Source of the DNA: Rhodonellum sp041748555
GTDB taxonomy: Bacteria > Bacteroidota > Bacteroidia > Cytophagales > Cyclobacteriaceae
Direction: 5' to 3'
NCBI GenBank assembly: GCA_041748555.1
Contig: JBGTDA010000034.1
Location: 62,001 to 126,000 of the forward strand
DNA length: 64,000 bases
Below are positions 23,873 through 33,398 of this stretch, one piece after another. Each line of letters begins with the position of its first letter. Positions within the stretch are counted from its first letter, which is position 1. A model generated the notes under the pieces. That model saw only the letters and a program-made list of their open reading frames with translations, was not told where the DNA came from and made no database searches. Position numbers and translations under genes: made by a program.

Positions 23873-24213
23873 AGTTTATGTTTATTTGGTTCAAGATGTT
23901 TGGAATAATCCGGTTAAGACTGAATTCTAAGTTTAACTGAACTGTCTGATTTTGACAGGATGATGTAAGCTACAAATTAAAGTGTTTAAGATAAAATGTT
24001 TCTATCTGAGCAGCTAACGGAAAATAATTCAAACCAGAGAAATTCTGATATAGAATTGCAAATATCTCTCTCACCGTTGATGCCGGCTAATAAAGGCTAT
24101 CTGATAAGCGTGGATTTATAATTGTAATATTCCTTTACTGAACATTGTCCAATTTAGAACACTTTATTGATCAATTCGGAACATAAATTATTAGCTAATC
24201 CCGTTCAATTGGC
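23873..24213. other. Gene-free stretch with no feature found
   Basis: 341 bp of AT-rich intergenic DNA between two divergently oriented genes. It must carry both promoters, but no convincing consensus, hairpin or repeat was seen. Confidence 0.4.
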
Positions 24214-24468
24214 GTGAAAGCACAATTTTTTGTTCCGGTATGGGTATTGAGAAATTTTTTAAAAAAACTGACTTCTATGGTGAGCTTCTTACTTTGGTGT
24301 ATCCTACTGGTATTGTGTTGGCCTTTGGCCTTGATCTTTGTATTGCTCTATCCTATCATTTGGCTAATCCTACTCCCCTTCCGCCTGCTGGGTTTTGCGG
24401 TAAACATTTCCTTTGAGTTTGTGGGTAAAATCCTGATGTTACCATTCGAGCTTGTTAAGAGGCGGTGA
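24214..24468 (+). CDS. Small hydrophobic membrane protein
   Basis: 84 residues, family not recognised. Two or three closely spaced hydrophobic segments (about 22-45 and 46-68) are broken by prolines (WPLALIF, YPIIWLILLPF) and end in VKRR. The frame starts with GTG at 24214; an ATG at 24277 would remove the first 21 residues and begin just before the first membrane helix. Such short proline-containing membrane proteins are common as hypotheticals. It stands alone. Confidence 0.55.
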   Translation: MKAQFFVPVWVLRNFLKKLTSMVSFLLWCILLVLCWPLALIFVLLYPIIWLILLPFRLLGFAVNISFEFVGKILMLPFELVKRR

Positions 24469-24780
24469 TTCGTATATTGATCCTTCGGCAGCATAGCCTA
24501 CTGTTTTTCGATTACTTAATTTCGATTATTTAATACCAATAGAACAGCGTTTTAAGGATTTAACTTAATTGTAAAGATTAAGATACTTTTCAAATTCTTA
24601 AACCCGTGTTTTTTCCGGTTAATTTTCAGGATGCCAACTCCAAACGATCCTTGCTTTTGTCTGTCCACCTGATGGGGACTCATGCGATCAAGCGGTATAT
24701 GAAAATCCAGTGATTTGCAGCCATTGCCCTATGACGCTTATAGAAAAATCAGCCACAAAACAATGGCATTTTTCCTCTAG
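24469..24780. other. Gene-free stretch before a kinase relic
   Basis: 312 bp with no recognisable gene. An in-frame stop at 24778-24780 marks the 5' limit of the histidine-kinase relic that follows. Confidence 0.4.
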
Positions 24781-25215
24781 GACAGGCTGCCAGAAAATCT
24801 TGCACAAAAACAAACTGAATTTAAGATAAGTGGTCTTTGTGATCTTCGCATAATTCCGTTTCAAATCAGGCAGTTATTTTATAACCTGATCAGCAACTCA
24901 CTGAAATTTGTTTCTGAAAACCGAACTCCAATAATTAAAATGAAAAGTTTAATTGGTAATTTTGATCACGAAGAACTAGATAAGGATAAGAAATACTGCC
25001 ATATCAGATTCTCGGACAATGGTATCGGGTTTGATCCCAAACATACCCAGCGAGTTTTTGAAGTAATCCGGCGGCTACACACTAGAAATTATGCTGGTAC
25101 AGGAATCGGACTTGCCATTGTCAAAAAAATCGTAGAGAACCATTACGGCTTTATATTTGCAACCGGCAAAATCGACGAGGGGTCTACCTTTGATATTTAT
25201 GTTCCTGTAGAATAA
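24781..25215 (+). pseudogene. Histidine kinase C-terminal fragment (ATPase domain only)
   Basis: An open frame without its own natural start encodes about 144 residues. It begins RLPENLAQKQTEF and runs through the N box (LFYNLISNSLKF), G1 box (DNGIGFD), an F-box-like FEVIRRLHTRN, and the G2 box (GTGIGLAIVKKIVE) to a normal C terminus. The sensor region and the His-box helix are missing; a stop codon sits just before it. The first ATG at 24940 lies after the N box, so it cannot give a working ATPase. This is a 5'-truncated kinase of the PAS/HATPase type. Confidence 0.8.
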
Positions 25216-25269
25216 AAGTGATAAATTTGATATGGAAGTTGATTTAAATTTAAAGCGAGCAACTTTTTT

Positions 25270-25987
25270 ATGATTGTTAACTATACAGAAGAAGGATGGC
25301 TGATTATATCCCAACGTTCCCATGGGTTGCTTGCGGCTCAGATCTGTGCTTATTGGAATAAAGACAACCAACCCATTAGGTGGATAGAAACGCTGATTGC
25401 CACAGCGGAACATGATGATGCGAACAATGAACTGGAAAAATCCGGCCTTCTGGAAGAAAACGGGGGCCCGAAAAACTTCAAAATGATCCCTTTTGAAAAG
25501 GAATATTGTGATGGGTTACTGAACAGGGCTGTTACCAAAGGCCGCTATATTGCGTTGTTGATTTCACGTCATATCCAATTTCTCTATGGCAAAGATCCTG
25601 CTGCAAAACCATACTGCTCGGCACTGCAAAAAAAAGAAAAAAAAATGGCTGAAGGAATCCCAAGCCTCAAAATCGGAAATCGATCAGAGCTATAAATTAT
25701 TGGAGTTTTGTGATGCCTTTTCCCTTCTCATCTGCCAGGGAATGGTGCAGTCCGAAAACCGAAAGCTCGAAATCAGCGATGGCCCGGATGGAAATTCTTA
25801 TGAGCTTTATGAAGGAGACAGCAAACAGTTGATAGTGTCTCCCTGGCCATTTGAGATGGATTCTTTTAAAGTTTTGTATGAGACAAGAATCCTAAACCAA
25901 CTGGTATTTAATAATGACAGTGAGTTTAAAAAGGCATTTTTAGCTGCTCCAGTGAAACTTCGTGAGGTGATTGTTTCGAAGAAATAA
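25270..25987 (+). pseudogene. DUF3891-like gene split by a frameshift in a poly-A tract
   Basis: Two overlapping frames make up one protein of about 235 residues. The first begins with IVNYTEEGWLIISQRSHGLLA and runs to the tract A8-G-A9 at 25628-25645. The second continues at once as KKWLKESQASKSEIDQSYKLLEF, then CDAFSLLICQ, to 25987. The HGLLAAQI start, the TAEHDDANNE segment and the CDAFSLLIC helix fit DUF3891, which resembles HD-type proteins; its function is unknown. A single-base change in the A9 run would restore one frame. It could be a true frameshift mutation, slippage-corrected expression or a sequencing error. Confidence 0.7.
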
Positions 25988-26502
25988 GACAAATTTTATT
26001 ACCTACAGGTATGCTCATTCTTTTGGCTACCTATTTTTTTGTGCATCCATTCCCTTTGCTTCACCGGCACAATCCCAAAAAAAATTCATTTACATCGGGT
26101 ACATTAACCCAAACCACCGGATTACTGTCCCCTTCAGGCATGGAGGCACAAGTTCCTGCTGCAGTAGCCGTAAAGCAATTACTGGTGAGGTAATCTTTAC
26201 GTGTGAATTGGTTTTATCCAATCAACAATTTTTCGTCTTGAACGTCAAAATTTAAATATTCTTATACCGATCTTCGCCAAAAGGAGATAAATAGAATAAT
26301 TATTTATAATATTTTATGAATTAATTTTTCATTCATGACTTTTGTGATTTATATTAGCTATTAAATCACCTATATTTGGAAAAAAAACACTTTATCTTTA
26401 ATCCATGTATTGATTTTAAACCGTAAAATACCAAGTACCATAATCCATAAATGAAGAGCTGAAAAAGAGTAATCAGTAACAACAATAACAACCCCGTACA
26501 GT
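25988..26502. other. Gene-free stretch, AT-rich
   Basis: 515 bp. A 60-codon frame at 26011-26193 has no recognisable features and I do not call it. The 3' part (26250-26500) is AT-rich and should contain the promoter of the DinB-family gene. Confidence 0.4.
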
Positions 26503-27030
26503 ATGAATGCATTATCAGTATCAGGAACAACCACAGAAACATTGTTAAAATGTTGGGATGAAGCGAGGACCAGATTCACAGATCAACTTCAGGAACTTTG
26601 TGAAACAGACCTAAAAATGGTGTTGCCCCCATGTACCAAGAAAATCGGCCTGTTGATCAGGCACATTGCGGATGTTGAGTTATTTTTTGCCAAAAATGTA
26701 TTTGGTGCCGAGGAATTAAAGGTATTCGGAAGAACCATTATCCCCCATATTGAGAACCTTGATTGGACAAATTTAAAGGAACTGAAGACCTATGTCTCCT
26801 ACTCCGGTGAGATGCTCAAGAATACTATAGGTAAACAAAAGGAAAGCCATTGGGAGGAAATTGTAAATGTAAAGGAATTGGGAAGGATGTCCAAGTCCGC
26901 CGTTTTTGGGCGATTGATTTCTCATACAGCCTACCATGCAGGGCAAATTGCCATCGTTAAAAAATACGGCGTAATGCCAAAATCCAACTCTCCGAATGTT
27001 TTTGGAATGTTTGAGAAAAAATGCTCTTAA
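26503..27030 (+). CDS. DinB/DUF664 superfamily protein
   Basis: 175 residues, predicted four-helix bundle. Metal-ligand-type histidines are seen in LIRHIADVELFF (about 50) and SHTAYHAGQIA (about 145), the usual DinB/YfiT pattern. Family members include thiol-dependent transferases and DNA-damage-induced proteins of unknown activity; the specific function is not clear here. A second, broken copy lies at 30297-30687, matching through the HTAY and middle KxLKxYxxYxGE regions. The gene stands alone after a long AT-rich leader. Confidence 0.8.
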   Translation: MNALSVSGTTTETLLKCWDEARTRFTDQLQELCETDLKMVLPPCTKKIGLLIRHIADVELFFAKNVFGAEELKVFGRTIIPHIENLDWTNLKELKTYVSYSGEMLKNTIGKQKESHWEEIVNVKELGRMSKSAVFGRLISHTAYHAGQIAIVKKYGVMPKSNSPNVFGMFEKKCS

Positions 27031-27281
27031 AGTTGTAGGGAAAACAAGTTGAAAAGCCGAAGCCGGAAGTAAGTAAGCCAGATCCGGTTTAAATGGCCCA
27101 AAGGTTCGTTAGGGTATAAAAAACAAAAAAATCTGTAATGCGTACCTACAGGTTATTTGTTGTGGAATGTACCTGACCCCGTGAGGATATTTAATTTTTA
27201 AAGTAAATCAGACTACCTATTGATTCAATAATGGGAGATAAATCATATTTATCAATTGCTTCCAATTTTTTTAGAAAGTCA

Positions 27282-28502
27282 TCAAAAAGATATATCGTAT
27301 TGAACTCTGAATCGAAAGCCTGAGGCTTCCCTGTTGATGGAATCATCATCAAAATCAAAAACCGTAACATCAGCGGTAAGTTTATTCAAGTGCCTGTTGA
27401 AAAAACAATTAAATGCCAGCGAATATTCTTCTTCGGAATTCAGCGGTAAATCCAAATTTGGCTGATGAAAAGTATATCGCATGGCAATTTCCAGCAGGGG
27501 CCGGTTTTCATTATCAGAATGATTGAAGATCCATCCTCCCTGTAAAAAATATCCTCTCAAATAAGATTCAGTATTGTTGATATTATCCAGGATTTGCTTT
27601 CTATGATATTCACTGTGCCAGCTAAAGGACCTATATTTGAAAGCGCTCTCCAAAAGCCACTGATCCACGGTATATTGCCCTGGATCACCTCGTTCAAACC
27701 CTTCCAAGCTGCCTCCTCCGGCAGATGAAAACCTGGTATATTGACTTGTGTTGGTTGCACCCGCCAAAGCCAGGGATGCGATCGGGTCTTCCTGATATAT
27801 AAGGGCTGATCCGGACATGGGCACCCCTTCGCCAATAAAATTCCATTGAAGCCTACCTGAATACATCAGATTTTCGTCATCATTGTCCCTAGCTCCAATA
27901 CCATTTCCCGTAAGTGCAGCGATGAAATAATTGAAATCAGCCAAGCCTGCCCCGTCCAGATGACCATAAACAGTTATTCCCTGTTGCCTGTCAAGGGTAA
28001 AGGGCCTATTGATGAGGGAGCGCTCCATCATCTGTTGATTGCCGGAAGAAATTACTCTTTCCCTTGAATATTCTGTTTTCCATTGTCCTATCTTAAAACT
28101 CAAGCAAGGCCATTTTTCTACCATAATCCGAAAATCCAGCAGTTGGGAACCACCCAGTTCATACTCAAAGTAATATTTCAACCAAGGTTGATAGGCATGA
28201 CCACCTACTTTCAGTCGGGTGCGATTGATTTTGAAAATGTTTCTGTTTTCCGTATCAAAATCATCAAAGGTAATCGGGTCCTGATCATTGGGATAGGCAT
28301 ATCGGAATTGAAGCCTGCCCCCGATCTGAATCATAAACCGCCGATCCTTTGAGAGAAGCTCAAAGCCTTTGGCATTGTATTGTACCGGCACATGGATGGT
28401 GTCATTGTTTTTTACCTCATCGTTCTGAAAGGCATGAAGCTTTATACATATAAACAACAGGATTAGGAAAAAAAAAGAGAAACGAATTTTACTGAAAAAC
28501 AT
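27282..28502 (-). CDS. Porin O/P family outer-membrane protein
   Basis: 406 residues. A signal peptide (about 1-25, ending LHAFQ) precedes a beta-barrel protein with alternating hydrophobic strands. It has the OprP/OprO hallmarks: RFMIQIGGRLQFRYAY near the start, FKINRTRLKVGGHAYQPWLKYYFEYE, KWPCLSFKIGQWKTEYSRER, then the FTLDRQQGITVYGHL segment, and a final strand ending in Tyr-Asp-Ile-Ser-Phe. It is a channel for phosphate or other anions; in Bacteroidota the family is often regulated by phosphate supply, but no phosphate genes are adjacent, so the solute is unknown. Single gene. Confidence 0.9.
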   Translation of the reverse strand: MFFSKIRFSFFFLILLFICIKLHAFQNDEVKNNDTIHVPVQYNAKGFELLSKDRRFMIQIGGRLQFRYAYPNDQDPITFDDFDTENRNIFKINRTRLKVGGHAYQPWLKYYFEYELGGSQLLDFRIMVEKWPCLSFKIGQWKTEYSRERVISSGNQQMMERSLINRPFTLDRQQGITVYGHLDGAGLADFNYFIAALTGNGIGARDNDDENLMYSGRLQWNFIGEGVPMSGSALIYQEDPIASLALAGATNTSQYTRFSSAGGGSLEGFERGDPGQYTVDQWLLESAFKYRSFSWHSEYHRKQILDNINNTESYLRGYFLQGGWIFNHSDNENRPLLEIAMRYTFHQPNLDLPLNSEEEYSLAFNCFFNRHLNKLTADVTVFDFDDDSINREASGFRFRVQYDISF

Positions 28503-29035
28503 GCTGATATCCGGTGTACTTTAGATGAAACAAAAGGTACTTGAATGTAAGATCAACACGGTGAAACGGGGTGCAACCTCAACATTCTGTCCCAAAAATA
28601 GAAAATAATCGTAAGTCCCTTATTATAAATTTGACAGTAACGGTAAGGACTTAACGAAATATTGCGGATCAGAGAAGAGTGGGCAATAATAGTCTGAACA
28701 TAAATTGTTGGATTTTAATAATTTTTACGTAAAATGGGTGATTAAATAAACACTCTACCAATTTTACCAATAATTCTCACCCGTTAAAAATCTTCTCCCT
28801 ACGGTTTTCAATTTCTTTTTCATCCTTTTCTCCTCTTCTATTTCCTCATTCTCCTACCGACAGGTTCAGGGAGACGGATTCTTCGAGATTTTGAAAATCC
28901 TTGTAGAATAAGGATAGTACAGGGTTTTATATCAGTAAAAGCCAGGCTTCAAATTGAAGTCCGGCTTTTCTTTTTTATGAAAATTCTCTTTAACTAAAGA
29001 ACCTATTAAATACTGAGATAGACCCTTCCGGAAAA
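28503..29035. other. Gene-free stretch ending in a terminator
   Basis: 533 bp. The only clear element is the hairpin at 28937-28976. Just before it a short plus-strand frame ends GDGFFEILKILVE and a stop at about 28910, which may be the last trace of a lost gene, or the region may make a small RNA. I could not identify either. Confidence 0.4.
28937..28976 (+). terminator. Rho-independent terminator without an obvious upstream gene
   Basis: Stem AAAAGCC-A-GGCTTC pairing with GAAGTC-C-GGCTTTT (one mismatch, one wobble), loop AAATT, followed by CTTTTTT on the plus strand. No intact plus-strand gene precedes it. Its minus-strand reading could serve the BamA-like gene ending at 29036 but has a poor T tract. 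Confidence 0.65.
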
Positions 29036-30127
29036 TCAAAAAGCCTCTCCGAATGTTAGGTAGATCCTGAAATCCTCTCCGGGGGAATGTGCCAGGTCGA
29101 GACGGAAATTAAGTTTCTCTTTTTTGCTGAGCTGAAATCTTCCTCCGGCCCCGTAGGTGAGTTTGGTTTGGTTTAGCTGAAGTGGGTTGCTTTCCGAGAA
29201 CACATTTCCCAAACCCGAAAATGCCACCACTCCCCATCGTGGCAAGAATTTCCATCGGTATTCTCCCTGAAGCAACAACAGGTTACGGTCCCTGTATTTC
29301 CCTTCAAAAAGCCCCCGCATAAGTTTGTTTCCTCCCATCATTGGCAGTGCAAAAAAAGGTACGTCACCGACCATCCCTTCATAATAGGCATTCCATACCA
29401 AAACCTGATTTTTTCCTATGGTTTGTACATTTCGGAAATCGGCCAACCAGCGACCATAATTGAAATCACTGCCGATAATTTTTCCAAAATACTGGAAACC
29501 GGTTTCTGCAAAGATCCCCCTTGTGGGGTACAGCTGACTGTTCCGACTGTCATAATATAATAAGGGCCCAATTCCGCTAATCCTTCCACCACTTTTTCCT
29601 ATAAAATTCCCTTTATCCAATTGACCATTCCTTTTGGTTTGGGTGATTCTGTAGCTGTCGTAGGCATACCTGAGCCCCAAAAAAAAGTTGGGATGGGTTT
29701 TCTTGAGGTAATCCAATCGAAGCCTGGGAAGATCAGCATCAAATTGTTCACGACTTTCTTCCGCTACTTCAGGTCCGATCCCATAGAAAAAATAAACATA
29801 CCGATACCAACCTATTTCACCTGCAATAAGATGTTTGTTTTCATCGGTAAATATCCTCCAGCTGCTGTAGACCAACAGTTGGTTGAGTAAGGTATAGGCA
29901 CCTCCCAAAGCTAGCTGACTTGTAAAGGTTTTTTCATTGGATTTTCCAAGCTTAAAATTCGATACCGCCCCTGCTCCAAAAGCCCAATCCGTTTCGGGAG
30001 TATAGTATATCAAGGGTAAAACGGCTAAAGTGGGTTTGGCACCCAAAGTGTCCTCCTGAGCAAAAAGCCGATTGTTGGACGTGGTAAAAATTAGGAGAAA
30101 AAGGAAAAAGCAGATTCTTTGGCCCAT
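29036..30127 (-). CDS. BamA/TamA-family outer-membrane beta-barrel protein
   Basis: 363 residues from the ATG at 30127 (an upstream ATG at 30175 adds 16). A signal peptide of about 23 residues ends LFAQ. The mature part lacks POTRA domains and is a short Omp85-type (bacterial surface antigen) barrel: GAGAVSNFKL strand, SRNSQLYPTRGIFAE (a typical NPTRG-like turn), LPMMGGNKLMRGLFEGKYRDRN with the RGF/RGL-type motif of the conserved strand, and a final strand ending TFGEAF. Such POTRA-less members are common in Bacteroidota and of unclear function. Confidence 0.88.
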   Translation of the reverse strand: MGQRICFFLFLLIFTTSNNRLFAQEDTLGAKPTLAVLPLIYYTPETDWAFGAGAVSNFKLGKSNEKTFTSQLALGGAYTLLNQLLVYSSWRIFTDENKHLIAGEIGWYRYVYFFYGIGPEVAEESREQFDADLPRLRLDYLKKTHPNFFLGLRYAYDSYRITQTKRNGQLDKGNFIGKSGGRISGIGPLLYYDSRNSQLYPTRGIFAETGFQYFGKIIGSDFNYGRWLADFRNVQTIGKNQVLVWNAYYEGMVGDVPFFALPMMGGNKLMRGLFEGKYRDRNLLLLQGEYRWKFLPRWGVVAFSGLGNVFSESNPLQLNQTKLTYGAGGRFQLSKKEKLNFRLDLAHSPGEDFRIYLTFGEAF

Positions 30128-30296
30128 GGTCGAATATACGAAGGACTGGGCAATACCAGACCTTGACCCATACAATGCTTTGATTAGACCAATAGGATTT
30201 TGGGTTCATTTAATCAAAAGAATGAATTTTTCAAAAACAGTCATCGTGAATCCTCTCTTGAATTTCAAGGGTCCAGGCGAGATGCCCAATACCATG

Positions 30297-30687
30297 GACA
30301 TGTTGGTTTTATAATCAAACACATCGGAGATGTGAAATTGTTTTTTGCAGGAAAATATTCGGAAGACGAATGATAAAGCCTGCTGCCGATATTAGGATTA
30401 CACAATATGATTCAGGGGAATATGTTAATCTTGAAAAATTAAAAGCTTACATCAAATATGCAGGAGAGGCTGTTAGAGCGGAAATCAGACATCAGAGTGA
30501 CTCCGACTGGGAAGAGATCGTTTATTGCCCCGAATTCGGCAAAAAAACAAAAGCAAAATTTCTCGGGAGCCTGATTGCCCATACTGCCTATCAAACGGGT
30601 ATTATTAAAAATATTCTGGAGAACGGAATTATGCCGCCCCGCTTTAATCCGAACCTGTTTGCACTCTATGAGAAGACCTCTGCTTGA
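30297..30687 (+). pseudogene. Broken second DinB-family gene
   Basis: The first part reads VGFIIKHIGDVKLFFAGKY and SEDE, then stops at the ATGA at about 30370; the following frame continues IRITQYDSGEYVNLEKL, AYIKYAGE, then HTAYQTGIIKNILENGIMP to 30687. The two halves align with residues 49-175 of the intact DinB-family protein at 26503-27030, with about half the residues shared by eye. The N-terminal helix is missing or scrambled, and the frame is shifted at 30370. A remnant of an old duplication or of a transferred paralogue. Confidence 0.75.
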
Positions 30688-30799
30688 AAAAGGTCTGAAA
30701 ATTATTGAATTGTCAAATTGAGAGTATTAATAAAGCCAATAATATCATGTTCAACGGAGTTGGTCTATTCGCTTTTAATAAAAAATTTAAACAGATGAT

Positions 30800-31637
30800 G
30801 ATTGTTACCTAACTCCCACATATCCCGGTCAGGTAATTGAAGGAGTCGAAAAGCCGGGAGGCGCCATCATGGTGTTTGATCCCGCGGACCCGGAGGGCAC
30901 ACTTGAAATGTACGCCTGGGGGTTCCGCAATGTTATAGGCATGGCCTGGAACAAGCAGGGTGAGATGTTTGCGACGCAAAATGGCTATGATGTTGCTGCA
31001 GGCCGGCCCATCAAAGACGAATACGATCCCACCTATCGGGTTCGCCAGGGAGCATGGTATGGAGTGCCTGATTTTACAGCCGCCCTTGAGCCGGTAACGG
31101 ATCCGAAGTTTCAGCCACCAGGTGAGCTGCTGGCCCCGTATTTGTGAATGGCGTAAAACAGGAAAAAAGGCTTGGATTTTTGATCGACCACGAAGCCAGC
31201 GGGCTAACGCCGCCGGACAGTCTCTCGTTTACGGCTTGCATCCTGTTAATTCATCTCCCTCCAAGCCTGATGTGGCTCCGGATTCATGGTGCAACATGGC
31301 AGGACGTTTATTCGTTCGTGAATGGGGAGATATGGCCTGGTTTACAAACCCTCTACGGGACCATCCTGTAGGAAACAGAATCGTAAGTATTAATCCTACC
31401 ACTGGAGCAGTCGAGCCTTTCATCCATAATGTCCAGCCGGGACCTGCTTCTGGGCAAGGAGCCCTTGGCATGGGGATTGAGCGGCCGTACGATGTGAAGT
31501 TCGGTCCTGACGACGCTATGTATATTGTCGATTTTGGTCAGCATTTAATCGTTCTCCGCCACATAGAACATGGTCACTTACCATTCGAGTGGCCGGAACA
31601 TACGGGAGCGATCTGGAAAGTTACGAAAACAAACTAA
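30800..31637 (+). pseudogene. Broken sorbosone/glucose dehydrogenase-like gene
   Basis: Three pieces in different frames: TPTYPGQVIEGVEKPGG through MVFDPADPEGTLEMYAWGFRN to about 31145; VNGVKQEKRLGFLIDHEAS near 31145-31220; and VYGLHPVNSSPSKPDVAPDS through RPYDVKFGPDDAMYIVDFGQ to 31637. They belong to a PQQ-dependent sugar dehydrogenase-like propeller (sorbosone dehydrogenase group). The 5' half, including any signal peptide, is missing. GC content is distinctly higher than in the neighbouring genes, which suggests transfer before decay. An intact gene of the same broad family is at 45737-46954. Confidence 0.75.
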
Positions 31638-31675
31638 GAGGCCTTGATAAAATAGTAAAAGAGAATCATCTACTG

Positions 31676-31730
31676 AAGCAGGAAGTACAGAAGGTCGTGA
31701 AGATCATTTGTACTTCCTGCTTATTCTTTT
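31676..31730 (+). terminator. Strong rho-independent terminator
   Basis: Perfect 14-bp stem AAGCAGGAAGTACA (31676-31689) with TGTACTTCCTGCTT (31709-31722), 19-base loop, followed by ATTCTTTTTC. It follows the broken sorbosone dehydrogenase-like gene. Confidence 0.8.
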
Positions 31731-31789
31731 TCAAGATGGGGAATATATTGAATTCCTGAAGTACTAGTCTGAACACCATTTAGACAATA

Positions 31790-32332
31790 TTACCCATTAC
31801 CCTTTTGTTTTTTCCGGGCTGCGGAATAAAGATAAAACCTGTCATAAACATAGCGGAGCCAGAAAGTGTATTTATGAGGATTGTTTTTTACATCAAGTTT
31901 TAAAAAATCAGTATCTAACCATTGCCAATCTTCTACCTCATCAGGGTCAGGAATAGGCTTCCCATTAAATTTACCTATGTATACATGATCTAATTCGTAC
32001 TCTGTCAGGTTGTTTTCGAAAGATGTTTTATAAATGAATTTGAATAACCAGCTTAAAGAACAGGTAAAACCCATTTCCTCCAATAATCTTTTTTCTGCAG
32101 ATAACTGCAGGTCTTCACCAGGAGCAGGATGGCTACAACAAGTGTTTGTCCATAATCCGGGGGAATGATATTTGCTATTCGCTCGTTTCTGGAGCAGTAG
32201 TTCATTTTTATTATTGATAATAAATACAGAAAAAGCACGATGGAGCAATCCCTCTTCATGAGCTTTCATTTTTTCTTCGGTGCCAACTGCACAGTCAAAT
32301 TCATCTACGAGTATAACTTCTTGTCTCATCAT
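31790..32332 (-). CDS. idi: Isopentenyl-diphosphate delta-isomerase, type I
   Basis: 180 residues from the ATG at 32332 (an ATG at 32353 adds seven). A Nudix-fold isomerase that interconverts IPP and DMAPP in isoprenoid synthesis. Family marks: HRAFSVFIINNKNELLLQKR, then GLWTNTCCSHPAPGE with the catalytic cysteine in TNTCCSHP, a Nudix-like helix (EKRLLEEMGF), and YELDHVYIGKF with the metal-binding and catalytic acidic residues. All are present. It stands alone between two decayed genes, so its intactness here is notable. Confidence 0.95.
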   Translation of the reverse strand: MMRQEVILVDEFDCAVGTEEKMKAHEEGLLHRAFSVFIINNKNELLLQKRANSKYHSPGLWTNTCCSHPAPGEDLQLSAEKRLLEEMGFTCSLSWLFKFIYKTSFENNLTEYELDHVYIGKFNGKPIPDPDEVEDWQWLDTDFLKLDVKNNPHKYTFWLRYVYDRFYLYSAARKKQKGNG

Positions 32333-32509
32333 GTAAAAGAAAGGATGTATCAACTACAATGGAATACCGATTATTTTTAAAAATAATGAATAAAAAAGCA
32401 GCTTTAAAACAGCCAGATAAACTGCCGCAGGGGCGGCCACTCTACTATTCAAAAATTAACGACAATAAACCTGTCAGAGTTTTAAATTCTTCTCTGTTGT
32501 GAAAACACT

Positions 32510-33222
32510 GGTTTGGAAAACATATCAGCACTAACGCTACAAATCCCAGGAAAGGAAGAACTTTATTCTGCGCCACTGAAGCGGGAGGAAGAAGCTGCTT
32601 TTACTCCATCAAGCATAGACTTTCCTTTAAAGAACGGAGCCTATGAGGCGGGTCATCAAGACCGGAGAAAAACAAGGAATATGTCGAGTACACGTCAGCC
32701 AGCATCCATACCCGCGAAAAGAGAAGCTTTCAATATGGAATTTTTGAGATCAGAGCAAAAATCGTTACCGCTCTGGGACTGTGGCCGGCGATCTGGACAT
32801 TGGGTATTTCAAAACGCTGGCCTGCCAATGGTGAAATTGATATAATGGAATTTTATCGGGTAGCCGATATACCTACGATTTTAGCCAATGCCGCATGGGC
32901 AAGTGAAAACAAAAGAGCCGAATGGGATGAGGCTAAAATCCCATTTGATGAATTCTTAAAGCAGGATCCGGATTGGGCAGACAAATTCCATGTCTGGAAA
33001 ATGGACTGAAGGGAAGATTACATCCGGTTGTACCTAGGCGGGAAACTTTTGAATGAGATTGACCTGACCAAAACCTTTAATCCAGATGGTTTTAATCCAT
33101 TTCATCAACCCCATTATATACTCTTGAATCCGGCTATCGGTTCCAATGGTGGAGACCCTTCAGCTACGGAATTTCCTAAAAGATATGAGGTGGATTATGT
33201 GAGAGTTTATCAAAGCAAATAA
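32510..33222 (+). pseudogene. Broken GH16 (laminarinase-type) glucanase gene
   Basis: From about 32660 one frame encodes EYTSASIHTREK, FQYGIFEIRAKI, LGLWPAIWTLG and the GH16 catalytic motif GEIDIMEFY, ending HVWKMD at an in-frame TGA (33007-33009). The same frame resumes REDYIRLYLGGKLLN and continues to VDYVRVYQSK and a stop at 33220-33222. In the family, the position of the TGA is normally Trp (MDW), so a single TGG-to-TGA change explains it. The 5' part (32510-32660) is scrambled by frameshifts, with no signal peptide left. Intact relatives are secreted beta-1,3-glucanases. Confidence 0.8.
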
Positions 33223-33398
33223 TTAAGAAGTTATCCCGCATTTGTTTCCTCTGTTTTACATATTGATATATATATACAAATACGGACCTTCCTCTTTACA
33301 ACCTTCCAAAAATCCCCTATCGATTAAAAAACATCCCCTCTTGATTCTCCGGAACGAAAATAAACTGACCATGGTTTTTCCTGCAAATCAATGACTTT

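Noticed and set aside
26011..26193. 60-codon plus-strand frame after the DUF3891-like gene
   Set aside because: No recognisable motif, no start context and low-complexity composition.
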